Below, in pieces: positions 23,061 through 35,640 of a stretch of DNA of 64,000 nt (within the stretch, counting starts at the first letter, position 1; the number at the start of each line of letters is the position of its first letter). This DNA is from Durusdinium trenchii. Its lineage: Eukaryota > Sar > Dinophyceae > Suessiales > Symbiodiniaceae. Location: positions 183,560-247,559 of the forward strand of contig CAXAMN010022695.1 in NCBI GenBank assembly GCA_963970005.1, written 5' to 3'. Under the pieces are notes generated by a model. The model did no database searches. It was not told where the DNA came from and saw nothing but the letters and a program-made list of their open reading frames with translations. The position numbers and the translations under genes were made by a program.

Positions 23061-24640
23061 AAGCGATTTTGTACTAGATAAATTACCTCATTTTTCCAAC
23101 TTGCTCCCAACTACCTCGCAAAACCTACCTCTTCCCCGCTAGTTGGCTTGCCCAAATGTATATTGACATGTTAGCTGTTCATGCAGAGCTTTGCTCCAGT
23201 TTTTCGATATTCGCTGATATTGGTCAGGACGACTCAGTGGTAGCTTGGTGAGGAGCATTCACGTCCTGTTCCTGTTTCACAGTCAAATTCTACAAGAAGA
23301 GGAGGTCGCGCAATGGCGTAGCGGCATGACCGTCAGATCCAACGAGGTCTCGAGCGGTCTCGGTTCGTCTCAAACTTTTCGGGGCCGTTGGAGTGACCGA
23401 CCAGTATTTGCATTGAAATCTTTACAGACAGAGAATCTTCAGTTCAATGCTCTGGGGTGGGCTCACATCTGACAAATCTTCACCTAAAAGCATGGTCTGC
23501 GCAACCAAAATCGAACAGGAAAATCTCGAACAGTGCCCCCAACTGCGTAGGTCCGCCTGGACAGCTTGGCTGCTTGCAAGTCCCATTTTCAGAGCACAGA
23601 CCGCTGACGAGCTGAGCAACAGACCAAACTCCAAATTCACACAGTCAGATCTCACGTAACTGGCTCAAAAAATCACCCAAAAAACTGTCCCTCCAAAAAG
23701 AGACATTATTCTGGGGGCCTCTATTAATCAGTGCAGGAAAAAAGTCTCTATTCTGGGGTACTTTATTACTGAGAGGTCAACATTAGGGGTTTCAGATGAT
23801 TTCAGGTGCAGACACCACTTTAATGACTCAGCTGCTTCGAAACATTAAGGTGAGCCGGGCGTGGCTTCAGATACCTCAGTGGATGACTCTTTGCTGGGTT
23901 CCATGAACTTTGAAAACACGTGTTTGTCAGTCCACAGGAAACGGCCACCCGAAGAACGCTGACCACAAAAATAATAGTCCCATAACTTTCAGTTTGCAAC
24001 AATTGAGCCAAACCTGAGTCCCCAAGCATCTGCAGGATCATTCCGAGAGAGCTGGCATTCCTCCAACCCTCCCCCAAACCGGAGGCCGACATTCCCATGG
24101 ACCATGTGTCTGAGGAAGCTCTCAGATTGGCGCTCTGGTGCTGCTCGGGCACGACTTCCCAGACGAAGTTTGGTCAAGGCCAAGGGTGCTCTCAGGGCTT
24201 CAGCAAGAACAATCCAGATGAACATCAATCATGTTTTGAGGTCCAGACACCCCACACTTCAAAGAGGAATGAATTGGGCTCATACTGCGAATCCGGAGTT
24301 GGTTCAAAACCTTAAAGCAGAGCCAAAGTATGTTTGAATGCATCCACCGGCAGACCTGCCTCATCCTGCCTCAAAGTTCAGCAGAGCTGAAAGCGGTACG
24401 AGACATGGAACGGAAGACAAACGTTTTAAGCAATATGACTGCTGAAGCTATGCATAAAGTTTTACCAGCATAGTCGACCCCAAACAGTTTCAAACCGATT
24501 CGTTTGGACCAATATTAGTTAAAAACGGTTTCGTGGTACGCCCCACCTTCCCCCCCAAGAGCAACTTGCTTTGTTGTCGGCATCAACATCGCTAATTGCT
24601 CGGCCACAGGAGAAGACAAGAGAAGAGCAGGACAAGAGAA
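23061..24640. other. no confident exon
   Basis: Weak exon-like peptides occur at 23290-23350 (QEEEVAQWRSGMTVRSNE) and 24100-24330, where two frames on the + strand compete. I cannot choose and do not call them. Confidence 0.3.
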
Positions 24641-24850
24641 GACAAGAGGAGGACAAAACCCGGTCACAGAGCCCAGCCACAGAGTTCAGGGGCGCGGCCA
24701 GTCAGTGTGTCCAGGGCTGGTCAGCGTGGCCAGAGGACAAGAGAAGGACACGAGGAGGGCAACAGCAGGACACGAAAAGGACAAGAGGAGGAGACCCGGC
24801 TACAGAGCCCGGCCACAGAGTTCAGGGGCGCGGCCAGTCAGTGTGGCCAG
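24641..24850 (+). repeat. tandem duplication, ~139-bp period
   Basis: GACAAGAGGAGGA..CCCGG(T/C)..ACAGAGCCC(A/G)GCCACAGAG and TTCAGGGGCGCGGCCAGTCA occur at 24641-24714 and again at 24780-24850, embedded in AGGACAAGAGAA-type purine-rich sequence that itself has a loose ~10-base periodicity. Confidence 0.8.
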
Positions 24851-26026
24851 CTCTTTTCTTTCTAAGATAGAACCCCAACAGTAGACATTACCAGAGATAT
24901 CCAGAGTATAGCAGCTGGCATAGCAGCTACCTGGTCTGTCCCTCGACTCAAGTACCAAGCGAAACAGTGAAGGTCTGTAGTACACAACCACTTTTGCCAA
25001 AAACATGTGAAAGATCCTCACTATAATTTTGCGGGCTGTCTTTCAAAGTATCGAGACTTCCCATCTGATTTGGAGCAAGTCCAGATTCCAGGAGACTAGT
25101 TGCGGAGAACCACCACATAAACCGCTATCAGTACACCGGGTGAGTTGAACACAGAACCTAAAATGGACCACTGGAAGACCATTTGTCTACATATAACCAT
25201 TTACATATATATATATATTATTGTGTCTACAAACAGGTGGTTTTCAGGTTCCATGTTTAACTTACCCGGCGCACTGTCAATACTGTATCCCCGGTACTTC
25301 GAGCACTTTGCTAAAAGTCGGTGGCCCTAGGCCAGCTACTTCTCGCCAGCAGTGAGTGCCATCGACAGTTACGAGCGTGGCAAGGCAAAGAACACGTGTT
25401 GGGTCGTGTGTGAAAGAAGTGGCTGCCACACCAGGGTTCACCACCTAGTTCGACCATCGGTTCACACTATTGTGTATAGTGTTTTAGGATGCATGGGTGA
25501 GAGTGTGACAGCCAAATGTTTGAGTCTTCTGTGTTCACAAACTTTCAGGTTTGTATATAATACGCACAAAAAACGTTATATATATACACATGTATACACA
25601 TGTATTTAAATATATCTATATATACACAAGATTCCTTGGTCATTTGACAACAAGGATGGTCAGCATTGTGCTTGCGCACACAGGGTCTCGTCTCGTAGGT
25701 CTCATGTCTTTTGCGGCGCCAAAAACCAAAAAACCAACGCGGGGTCCATGGGGATCAACATTCTGAGGGAGTTTGTGAGAGCTTTATATCTGGGGAGCAT
25801 TTACACTATTACCATGGCCACTGGGTGTGCCCTTTGGGAAGGTGCACTTTGCCAATGGTTGTCCTAAAACACCAGTTGGACGCCCGGCAAGTCCACTATT
25901 CAGTTTGTCGGTCAAAGCTTGCAATCCGGTATATTTCGGGGCTTGACTAGCCGTCCGAATCCCCTAGGTCGTGGCGGGTTCTATCCTTTATAGACTTTCA
26001 CTTTGCGTGTTTCACCATCACTTCAG

Positions 26027-26227
26027 CTGCGCATGTTCAACATGAAGGTTCCCAGGATCCCAGCCATTCCTCCTGGTCACACCAAAAACGGCCCGGCCTT
26101 ACCACCTCCAGGCAGCTGCCCCGAGGCACCGGTCGGTCACTGGGAGCAGCATGACTGGGAGTTAAGCAGCACTTCGATTCGGACGAAGAAAAGAGGGAAT
26201 CCCATGAAAGAGTCTAAGCATTTATAG
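26027..26227 (+). CDS. terminal exon, Pro-rich
   Basis: Acceptor ACCATCACTTCAG leads in phase 0 to LRMFNMKVPRIPAIPPG, HTKNGPALPPPGSCPEAP, VGHWEQHDWELSSTSIRT and KKRGNPMKESKHL, ending TAG at 26225-26227. Third positions are mostly G/C. Proline-rich followed by a basic tail; no family recognised. Upstream exons were not identified. Confidence 0.55.
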   Translation: MRMFNMKVPRIPAIPPGHTKNGPALPPPGSCPEAPVGHWEQHDWELSSTSIRTKKRGNPMKESKHL

Positions 26228-26433
26228 TCACCTATTGAGATCCGTTATGGGGTTCAAACTGGATGGCATCAACAGACTGGGTGCTTGGGGGTGTCTCACC
26301 CCTGCACACTGACCTCAACCCATACGCAGTGTAGTATGGTTACAACCCCCCAAATCCCATGAACATGTTTGGAGTTTCTGCACTTTTCGCGTTCACTACC
26401 AGAGTCTCAAGATGAACGAAAGCATTCCTGGGA

Positions 26434-26640
26434 GTGAAATCAACCACGCAATACCAACTCGATCGGCAGCTCGGGTGCCCCTTCTGCTGGAAATGGCCGT
26501 CACGGGAGGAGCACGGTGCTCACATATCCAGAGGAGCCTTCTTTGAAGGTGGAGGAGGACGAGGAGTGCTTGTGGCCTTGGCGCTGGAAAGGAATAGCAT
26601 CCCAAAAGAGGAATCGGACGCTAGAGGCTTAAGAGATAGA
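26434..26640 (+). CDS. candidate exon with CPFCW motif
   Basis: The frame reads QYQLDRQLGCPFCWKW, PSREEHGAHISRGAFFEG, GGRGVLVALALERNSIPK. A second + frame starting MNESIPGSE is also open in the first part. Edges are not defined. The CxxC could bind metal but there is no second pair nearby. Confidence 0.3.
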
Positions 26641-26760
26641 CATCCCATGATATCCTAGAACATATTATATGTGAATATATTATATATATATATACAAGAT
26701 GTTGTTGTTTGTCTTCGGGTGTTTTTGATGGTTTGTCAGTGGTGTCAGGGTGTACTCAAG

Positions 26761-26856
26761 AAATCCGCGGTGATGCTATCGAAGGGACGTGGCTGCCGGG
26801 GAATGGACGTGGAGGTGCTGAAGCCTGCGGAACACGGTCATGAAGTGGCTGAGCCT
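26761..26856 (+). CDS. candidate internal exon
   Basis: From AG at 26759-26760 the frame reads KSAVMLSKGRGCRGMDVEV then LKPAEHGHEVAEP, with G/C third positions, to donor CCT|GTGCAC. It sits inside a longer 158-codon frame whose remainder lacks bias. Phase 0 at both ends. Confidence 0.4.
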
Positions 26857-27592
26857 GTGCACAGGATTCACCAGATGCATGCATGTGGAAGCTTTCAATC
26901 ATGCAGGTGTATGACACACACAAGTTTGAAGCTTAAAGAGATGGAGAAAGGAGCACATTGGCTAGGAGGAGGCACTTGTGCCAGGAGTGAGATGTCCAGA
27001 AATCTGAGTGATTTGCACGATTGCAACGATTCGACACGGTGGTTCTTCGGGAAGTACTTGGAATGTAGAGTCAAGTCTCCGAAGAACGCTCCTGAGCTGT
27101 GCAGTCCCTTTTTATACATACCGGATGACTCGACAAGCCGAGTGTAAGGAGTATGGCCCCCCTTTCACGTCAGCTTTGTAGATTGTAGGCATCCTCATCC
27201 CAGTATGGTGTTGACATGTTTGGACACGCTGACCCATGTCAAGATGTTTGGCTGGTGACACGCCAACTGCCAGAAATCCAGGAAGGCTGGTGCCGAGCAA
27301 TGCTCAGCCCGGAACGACAGTGGTCAGGATTGTTGATGTTACATGCACCCAAAATCCAGCCTTGTGTTGGGTGACTGACTTGTTGGATCTCGTTGGAGCA
27401 TTACCGTAACTTCCAATTGTGTTGCAGATATTACCGTAACAGCATCACTTACGTCAGCTTAGGAATCAATGGCACTGGTACTCACCTTCCGCACAGCACA
27501 TTCATTTCGTCCTTGGTGTGTGGATGTTCGATCACACTGACTTGATGTGACAATTTATGTTATTTGTTTTTTCGGCGTTCATGTTTTGTTAG

Positions 27593-27652
27593 GTTTCAAC
27601 CAAGCAGCCAGCTGCTGAGGCTACAGCGTACCTTTGCCAGTGCCCGCTTCAG
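27593..27652 (+). CDS. candidate 20-codon exon
   Basis: Between acceptor GTTTTGTTAG and donor CAG|GTTTGG lies VSTKQPAAEATAYLCQCPLQ in phase 0. An alternative frame is also open, and the next exon-like segment (from 27733, MDMAYDQVVKAALNE) does not match in phase, so confidence is low. Confidence 0.25.
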
Positions 27653-27949
27653 GTTTGGAGTTTTTTCCTGTCCGGTTGTAGCTGCAAAACAGGAAACCAA
27701 AGCCGTTTGTGGGGTTTGCTTGGTTTTTGTAGGAATGGACATGGCATACGATCAAGTTGTCAAAGCCGCCCTAAATGAGTTGGTTGGTTCACCAAACAAT
27801 TAGCATGATATCACCAATTCATACACAACGGTCTCTGGTGGAAGGTCTACCCGAGTCTGCTATGGTCCCGAAACAAACCAGACCCTTACGGGTCCAGGGT
27901 CCAGACCCTTACGTTTATAAACAACTTTCATATGGTAAGGCCAGAATCC

Positions 27950-28505
27950 GTGATTTAAAAAAAAACATCAAAAACAAAAGTCAACTGGAAAAGTCAAAGT
28001 CAAAAAAGAATCAAATTGAAAAGTCAAAAAAAGTAAACAAAAAAATCAAGAAAAGGTCAACCATAGACCACAGCTCGAAAAAGTAAAAAAAAGTCAAAAG
28101 ACATCAAAAAAATGTCAACAAAAAGTCAAAACTGTGGCTCCTCGCCTTGGCGGATTACTGGAATCAATAAAAGTTTTAAAAAAAGTCAAAAAAAACATCA
28201 ACAAAAAGTCAACCGTAGGCCACAGCTCGAACAAGTAAAAAAGAAACGTCAAAAAACGTCGAAAAAAAAGTCAAACAAAAATCAAAAACACATCAAATTG
28301 AAAAGGCAAAACAAGTCAAAAAAGAAAGTTAATATAAAAAAGGAAAAACAGCAAAAACAAGTTTAAAAACAAGGTCAAACAAAAGTCTGATCTGGGCAAA
28401 TTGACTTTTTTTACTTTCTGAAATTTGCTGATTTGACTTTTTGTTGACTTTGACTTTTGGGATTGACTTTTGTTTGATTTGTTTTTGACTTTTTTAAAAT
28501 TTCGA
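27950..28505. repeat. AAAAGTCAA low-complexity array with inverted 3' part
   Basis: About 430 bases are dominated by AAAAGTCAAA words on the + strand, then from 28388 the complement TTTGACTTTT takes over. A larger unit with CCACAGCTCGAA(A/C)AAG recurs at 28061 and 28212. The switch of strand creates a potential long imperfect hairpin. Confidence 0.8.
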
Positions 28506-28549
28506 AAACAGGCTCTTTCCAATGAACGTGTTTTATAACCTTACGTCAG

Positions 28550-29251
28550 CTGCATGCGCTGGGCGTGTTTTCCACCTTCGATTCATCGAGCAGCTCGGGA
28601 GCCCGCGGACGCCCCCCCCCCCTGTGATGCTTCGGGGTGGGGGTCAGGATGCATAGGGGTGAGCTCAGGTGAGCTCAGGTATTCAAGCACCTCTTCAAGT
28701 GAATCTCCCTTTTCCTCGCCGGCAGGCCTCTCAAAGGAGGACACGGACCAAGCAGCCAAGAAGGCCATGGAGTTACATCTTGGCGTTTATTCAGGACCGT
28801 TTCTGGAGATTTCTTTGAAGCTTTTCCAGTAAAAATCAGCCTCCAGCTGCTTAACCTCCTGTTCCGAACGGACTGTTCTTGCCGTCACCACGGGGGTGGA
28901 GAGTCCCACCACGCGAGCTTCACACGCGACGCACGATCAACCACCTGCCAACACACCACCTCCTTACATGTCCATGCCAAGGCCCTGCAGGATCGGCTCG
29001 GTGTTTCGGTTTTTTACTTGTTTTGCCTAACTGTTACCCTGCTCGCAGGCTTCATTGAATGGACCCATGATGATGTCCACCCATGTCCACCTCTGTCCGA
29101 AGACGAAGGCCAGATTGGATCCCCCAAAAACCAGGCAGTGCGAATCCGTTCCAACTTGGCCCAGGCGCTTCGTGCCTTGGAGTCTCGGCTCTCAGAGGAT
29201 TTTTCAGGCGCACGAGCGCTCCGCGCCGCGCGAGAGGCGGAACGGCCTCCG
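28550..29251 (+). CDS. unrecognised gene fragment, three exons in phase with non-GT donors
   Basis: Exon from 28550 (acceptor TTACGTCAG) reads LHALGVFSTFDSSSSSG and can end at a GA donor (28598 or 28607). Exon 28726-28782 (CTCGCCGGCAG) reads LSKEDTDQAAKKAMELHL and ends G|GCGTTT, a GC donor. Exon 29049-29251 (CTGCTCGCAG) reads FIEWTHDDVHPCPPLSED, EGQIGSPKNQAVRIRSN, LAQALRALESRLSEDFSG, RALRAAREAERPP and ends before GTAAAG. Each join restores one codon. The last exon is the strongest. If the GC donor is not used, the second exon stops at TAA 28830-28832. Confidence 0.55.
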
Positions 29252-29994
29252 GTAAAGTCTATATAGAGGGATTCGGGCACCCGGAAGAGGAAAGTCTGTG
29301 GATTCTGGATTTGGAGGGCCGTATCGTCCGTCACGTATCGTGGGTATCGTCTTCGAAACAGTTTCTGGCATACAACAAAGTAGGAAACAATCACATTGAA
29401 AAAGCTGTCTTTTCTTGATGGGTGTTGGTTGCACTGATGTTATTCTTCCGCGAGGTGGCTTTGCATGTCAAGGCGGGGAACCTTATGCTGATCCATTCTG
29501 AACCGGTCCTGGCTGGTGTTCAGGTGGCGAGTCCTCCTTGCACCAACGGTTGGTGATTGATGCGAGATGCGCACTGACCTGACCTTGCACAAAGCAATCT
29601 GACCTTGCCGCGGGAGCCGATAGAAGCCGATAGAAGCTCCGCGGGCCGGGTCCTGTGCCGGCAGGTGAAACAGGTGAAAGATGTGAAGTTCGCCCACGAG
29701 CCAGGAAGCAAAATGGAGGAACGTAGGAACACATCACTTTCAGCACCCTAAAAGAAGCATCAACAAGAAACTCATTGCCAGCCAGATCTTGGAAATAGAT
29801 GGAAACAGTGCAAAACCTGACGAGTCGCCCAAACCCTGGCTGTGGCCGTGAAGGTTTGAAGGCTTCTTGTGGAGATATTGATTTAAAAATGATGCGATTT
29901 CCTTGCTGATTTGACTTTACAAATGTCCTAGCAGGTCCTAGCAAGCTGATCATTGGTCAGCTGACCCTGGGAAAACCAACATCACTCAATCATC

Positions 29995-30870
29995 ATGATT
30001 GTCATCCTCCCTTCTTGGCGGGAAATGGCCTGTCTTGGGACCACATTACCCAACCCTGAGAGACGTTTGGTGAAATCACTTCAGCGAAGTACAGCCCTCA
30101 TCATCCAGAACGCGCACTTCGAAACAGTTCAACTGTTCAACAAATCGAATGCTGCAGGTTCAGGGAGTCGTGTCTATTCTCTGAAGACCTTGTTTTGAAC
30201 CACGTGATCCTGTTCTGCCAGCCATCCACAGATCTTGAGAATTCTGGATTCCGATCATCCTCAAAACGATCGGAGCCTTGGTAGGGTCCTTGGGGCAAGA
30301 GAGTTCAGTCTTGAACCCAGACATGACAGCTGGTTTTGAGCAGGAATCTACAAACCCAGCTGCCTTTTTCCTATTGAATCGTCCCTCCAGACATGACAGG
30401 GGTGGAGCGAAGCATCCCTGGAGTTACGCCTGGCGCTCGGGTTGCGGCGTTTTGTCATGGGATTGTCTGATGTTTGTACTAAGATGCACTAAGTGTAAGT
30501 GACTTATAGATATGTTAGTGCACTAAGATGGTAGGTTGTACCGTACCATATCTTTGTATTCTATCCCCCCCTCACCAGTTTGGGTCCCCTCGGGGCCGGT
30601 CAAAGATCGTCAGCGACCATTGGGACGCCACGTTTGGATGCGGACATGCGATGCGTTCCGCGTTTGGAGCCCCACACGAGTCGTTCTCGCGCCGAGAATC
30701 GCCTTGGAGAGAACGACTCTCACCTGTCACGCGGGTCGCGACCCGCGATGAGGTGCTTCTTGGATGTCAGCACTTTTGGCCTGGAGCGGGGAAGTGCACG
30801 AGCGGGACGAGGGTGGGAGGACACCCTCGGGGAGAAGGTGATGGGACAGATGTCCTGCCCAGTTGGATAG
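29995..30870 (+). CDS. unrecognised gene, candidate start and terminal exons
   Basis: Exon 29995-30157 opens with ATG and reads MIVILPSWREMACLG, NPERRLVKSLQRSTALII, QNAHFETVQLFNKSNAA to GCAG|GTTCAG. Exon 30579-30870 (acceptor CCCTCACCAG) reads GAGQRSSATIGTPRLDAD, RCVPRLEPHTSRSRAENR, LGENDSHLSRGSRPAMR, CFLDVSTFGLERGSARAG, WEDTLGEKVMGQMSCPVG to TAG, with very high G/C third positions. Joining them needs a GA donor at 30164 or an unseen exon, because the GT donor leaves phase 1 while the second exon supplies one base. No family recognised. Confidence 0.5.
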
Positions 30871-31434
30871 CCTCGTTCACCTTTTTTGGGATGAGCATCA
30901 CAGGGTGTTTTCTGAAGCAAACCGTTGGCTTTGGTGCATGTTGTTTGTGTTGCTTGCTGAAAAAAAAGGCCTGCTGAAAATGGTGGCTAGCCTTACTTTC
31001 AAGAAGTTCATTCCATGTTTTTTTTGTTTTTGTGTGTGTGTGTTGGGTTTATCCTATTTCCTGTAACAGTCAGTCACCAATTATTACTATTTTTGAACAA
31101 GGCCTTTACTAAGCATCATCATCCACTGTTACAGGTATTAGGATGGACCCAATGTGTATGTGTGTGTGTGTGCTAGACTAGGGGAGACCCAATGGACCTG
31201 AAACAGGCAACAGGTAAACATCGACTGGAGTTGACAGCTGAATCTGTTGGTTGGGTGACCTCCCTTGCTCCCCTATTCTAGAATTGAGGACGTTTATAAA
31301 GCCAGCTTCGTTCTTTAACTTGGACCATGCACAACTGCCCTTTATGGAATCTGGAGTTCTCTTTGAAAGTTATTCTTATTTATTTATTCTTTTAGTTGTG
31401 TTTTTTTAATGACCTTGTGACCTGCTGTTAGCTG

Positions 31435-33887
31435 TTGTCAGATTTGAGTAGATGGTTGGCCCTGAAGAAAGAGCCGAAAGAAGTTTCACCACATCACAAA
31501 TTTTGGTACACATGTGGTATTTCTTTCACCTTCGGACTAAGGACCCCCAAACCCAGTGCTGTACCATGCGGTACCAACCCTACTGGACAAATTGAGACAT
31601 GCTCCTATGATGTCCCAGCACAGCACCTTGTGTACAAACTTGCCCAAAGATTCCAGGATGCATCCGGCTGGGATGTCCCTTTCTTCGCCGCAGAGAAGAC
31701 CGTGAAAACAAGATGTACGTACTTTAACTTTTGATCGACTGAAAAGGACGTACCTGAACCTACACTGCAACCGTGCAGGATTTGTCCATCAGCGAAGGTG
31801 ACTTCCTGCAGGGCCAGCGGCGCGAAGCAGGAGCAGATGATGTAAATCTACACAGCCCCATACTTCAGGCAGACAAAAGTTTACGCTTGTTAGCCTTCTT
31901 ACAAAACACTCTGAGGTCAGCGGCGGATCGAATTAACAAGTCTGATTTTCGTGGCAGGTATGGGACGGTCAATTATCACACCGTTTTAAATCTATAATAA
32001 AAGGCTTTCCGGGGTGACAAATGACCGCCCACACCTTCCCTTGTTTCATGGTGTAGGATTCTAGGGGATAGGGTTGTCATGAGTTTCAACAAGCGCAACT
32101 TTCATTTGGTCAGTGTATGGAGCGGTCAAGGGAGTCAAGGGTTAAACAAATTGGGCTGAAGAGTGGGTGTCCCATTCCAAGTTGGATCTGATACTCTTTT
32201 GCATCAACTCGTGGCAAACTTCCGAGTTGGACCAGTTCCAGGCCTCGACTCCTGGAAAAAGCTATGGGTATCCCAGCAGAACAACATTTGGTGCCCGGAA
32301 TATGAAAGACTTTGGATCCAGCGTCGAAAAGGGTTTGGAAGACTGCCTTTACCTGGCTGACATGAAAGTTGTTTCTTGCCTGCACTGTCAGGGCCTGCCA
32401 AGGGATCCTCTTTTCATGGGCGCCAAAGAGGAATGCGCAGAAAGATTGCTGTTTTGCCCTTTAAATCCTTCGTTTCTTGCAGACAGCATGTACAAATTGC
32501 ATAGCATCACACATGCTGTTTGAACCAGCAGGTAAACTATCAGAATGTTCTGTGGGTCATGTAGCTTCCAAATCTGCCAGAATCAGGTGCAGATTTGGCC
32601 AACTCCTTCGTGCATGTCTTTTGAGCTTTGGGGAACATCCTCCATTCTCGAAGGTCCAAATCCTCACAGGTAACCCTTAGCCGCTAAAGCCACGGGTGGA
32701 CCACCAACAAAGGCACTGCCACACTGCCAGATGTACACTGGTTGACCTGGTTTTGGGACCAACCCCCCCAACCCGTCAACCAGTTCGATTCCAAGGACCG
32801 TCCAACTGAAAAAGCAGTGAACACGATTGGTTTTAGGATGTTTTAGGTCGAGCATCACGGCAAATCCTGATGCAACAAGCAACCAACAATAGTCTAGTTT
32901 GTTTCCTTTTTATACGAACTATGGCCTATTACTTGAAACACAACTAGAGTATACTAGACTATAATAGACTAGAGGCTCCAACTTCTTGAGCTAAGAGAGA
33001 CACCCACCCACCTTAGCGAGGCCATTGGACTGACATGTGGGACCTCGAGCACACCATGATACATCATGATATCATGAAGCATCAACAAAAAGCACTAGTC
33101 AAGAGTCAAGATCTTATGAGCAGTCTGTGTCCCCACAGATGTTGCGACGAATCTGTGCTTCCGCTGAACAGGATCCTTCAGCAAAAGCTTAGGGGGCTTC
33201 GAATTTCAGTCTGCCTCTCCGCCCTAAGAATCCGAAATGCAGGGGTTCGGACCCGGTGCCCAAACCCAATGTACTGCGGGTTTCGGGCCCTGATGCGTTG
33301 TGTATCCATTGGCTCAACAACTCACTCTTCCAACCGATTTAAAATTTGAGATGGGCCATGAGATGTGGTCTGTAGTACTGGAGAATTGTCGGCTACATCC
33401 CGTCACCAGGTGGACCACCTAGATGTCAAATCATTTTGCTTTACCACCGTGCTCAAGTGGGAGTTTTCCGTAAATGCTAAGAAGAATTTCAATGGAATAG
33501 CTACAAAGAGAGCTTGTGCAAAAGGGAAGCTACAGTCAAGGCCGTTAATTGGACGGCGAAGAACATGGACCAACATACGCATGCAACATATCAGCTGAAA
33601 GCGCGTAGTGATAAAGATGGGATACTTAAATACCTGCCTCCTGACCCTGTCGGGGCACACGGCAAGCTCAGGCTCATACTATCTTCTTCAAAGATGTGGT
33701 GTGCTTGCCGCTAATCGCATGGAGAGGTATGCAGCTAGGCTTAACCTTTGCAAATTTCTGTGGCAAGTCTCTCTCAATCCCCGAGCGGATAGGGAAGTCA
33801 ATCAGCGATGAGTCAATCAGCGATGGCGATGGGGTTTTGGAGCACCGAGAGCCACTTATGCGCAGTGAGCAGCAGGCAAGAAGATGA
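31435..33887 (+). CDS. unrecognised gene, up to four exons
   Basis: Exon ending 31701 reads QHLVYKLAQRFQDASGWD, VPFFAAEKT before GTGAAA (start unclear, frame open from 31435). Exon 31779-31957 (CAACCGTGCAG) reads DLSISEGDFLQGQRREAG, ADKSLRLLAFLQNTLRSA, ADRINKSDFRG to AG|GTATGG. Exon 33139-33244 (TGTCCCCACAG) reads CCDESVLPLNRILQQKL, RGLRISVCLSALRIRN. A terminal piece to TGA 33885-33887 reads KSLSIPERIGKSISDES, ISDGDGVLEHREPLMRSE. All junctions agree in phase. The terminal piece carries a short internal duplication (GAGTCAATCAGCGAT). A competing frame at 32167-32520 was not included. Confidence 0.45.
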
Positions 33888-34498
33888 CTCGACATGACCT
33901 GAGATGCAATCAGCACTGCGTGCCAGTGGCCGTACCTCTCTTGTCCAGGAAAGGCGCTGACGCCCCAAGACAAGGATGAGATGAGGCCGTCCTTTCTGTA
34001 TGTACGTGTCCACGCTTTCCTGTTTCAACCTTTTCTTGCACGCACTGCTTGCTGCAATGTTCGCCATTTCTGGCACACATGCCACCCCAAGGTAGCCCAG
34101 TGTGCACTTTTTCAGGTGCCTTTAGCAAAGACAAACGTCCCAGATGCAAATCCTCAATTTTGCAAGACACTATGTCACTATGTCCAGAAAACTTGCCAAT
34201 CCATATCCAATCCATATACACCCTAACAAAAACAATCGACCACACATGTTGAACCGTTCGCAAAAACGTTCTCAAAAAGGTGTATGCCGCTGTAAGGCTT
34301 CAGAACTTGCATCCTGCAAAATCCACATGTAACCTAGATTTCTTATTGCTTCTTCAGGGCTTTATTCAGGTCGCTTTGCGACGACAACCGCCGGCACCAG
34401 TGGCTCTCAGAGAGAGAGAGAGAGTTTAAAACGTATCAGTAATCACTCTATTCTTGGCCCCTTTGACTCATTGTTTAGTTCTGTTTTATTTGCATTTT

Positions 34499-35040
34499 GC
34501 AAGCATTGTTGGATCTATTTTTCGACCCCCTTGAACTTGTGCATTTGACATCTTCAAGGGTGTCCAAAAATAGAATTATGTATATATAGATATGTGCAAT
34601 AGACTCTTTGCGGTGTGCATGATCGAGACAAGACTTAGAGATGAGTGCAGCATGAAGTCGATGAAGAAGACAAATCATTCTATTTTGGACACCCTTAAAT
34701 TTATTTTTTTTGGCTTATTTGCAACTTGCAAGCATCGTTGGATATATTTTTCGACCCCCCTGAATTTGTACATTTTCACGGGGACCAAATTATATCCTAT
34801 AATGTTCGCAAATGAATATAACTTGGTTTGCCTGAAAATGTACAATTTCAAGGGGGTCGAAAAATAGAATGAATAGTAGAATGAGTATATTCAATAAACT
34901 AAATGTGCATGGTCGACACAAACTTAAAGATGAACGCAATATGAAGTGGATGAGGGATAATCACACAAATTGTTGGCCTCATACAAGTTGGTTGCAAGCA
35001 TTGTTGGGTACGTTATTTCAACCCCCTTGAATTTGTTCGT
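34499..35040. repeat. diverged direct and inverted repeat array
   Basis: GCAAGCAT(T/C)GTTGG(A/G)..TTTTCGACCCCCNTGAA(T/C)TTGT recurs at 34499, 34728 and 34994. The reverse complement (TGTACAATTTCAAGGGGGTCGAAAAATAG) lies at 34838-34866. TTCAAGGGTGTCCAAAAATAGAAT at 34553 is mirrored by ATTCTATTTTGGACACCCTTAAA at 34678. A second block (GTGCATGATCGAGACAAGACTTAGAGATGA) repeats at about 34900. The array looks like successive duplications of a palindromic element. Confidence 0.75.
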
Positions 35041-35131
35041 TGTTAAGGGGTCCTACTTATATACATTTTTGCAGGAATTTCCAATCATTTTGTGTGATAC
35101 ACTTTGCCATTGCAATTATAACTGATGCAAA

Positions 35132-35230
35132 TGATGCAGTCATGAAACATGTGTTAAAACAATGACTGTGTAACAAAGTCAAATGCTGCAGTCATGAAAC
35201 ATGTTAGAACAATGACTGTGTAACAAAGTC
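35132..35230 (+). repeat. two-copy ~50-bp tandem repeat
   Basis: The unit TGCAGTCATGAAACATG..TTA(A)AACAATGACTGTGTAACAAAGTC occurs twice back to back. The copies differ by small indels. Confidence 0.9.
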
Positions 35231-35640
35231 GTTTGATTTATTTTCATGAACCTAATGATGCGTCCCAGAATATCCATTTTTTGTTCCCAAACAAAAATGT
35301 TCCTCTAGGTAAAACTATACTGTAGAGCAATAAACGCATAGTTTGAATTTAACGCCTCAGCACCTTCGGTGTGGGCGGAATTACAAGCCTCAGTGCGCCA
35401 TGCGATGTTTTGTTTGAGTTCCAGGGCCGGTTCTTGGTACCCTTTGCAGGTTTGTTGCTATTTTAGTTGTAGGCTGAAAGGTGAAAAACACCTGAGTTGG
35501 CACATGTTGGCATGTGTATCAAAAAGAAATTACTGAATCAAAAATAATTACGTAATCAAAAACAAATTAATTAACTAATCAAAAAATAACTATTTTCCAT
35601 TCCTGTCTCTTGTATGCTTGCTCGTGGTCCACGGTCCACA

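Noticed and set aside
8700-24000. Search for dinoflagellate spliced-leader, 5S or tRNA genes (for example CCATTTTGGCTCAAG)
   Set aside because: Only partial matches such as TTTGGCTCAAAACATG were found; no intact RNA gene.
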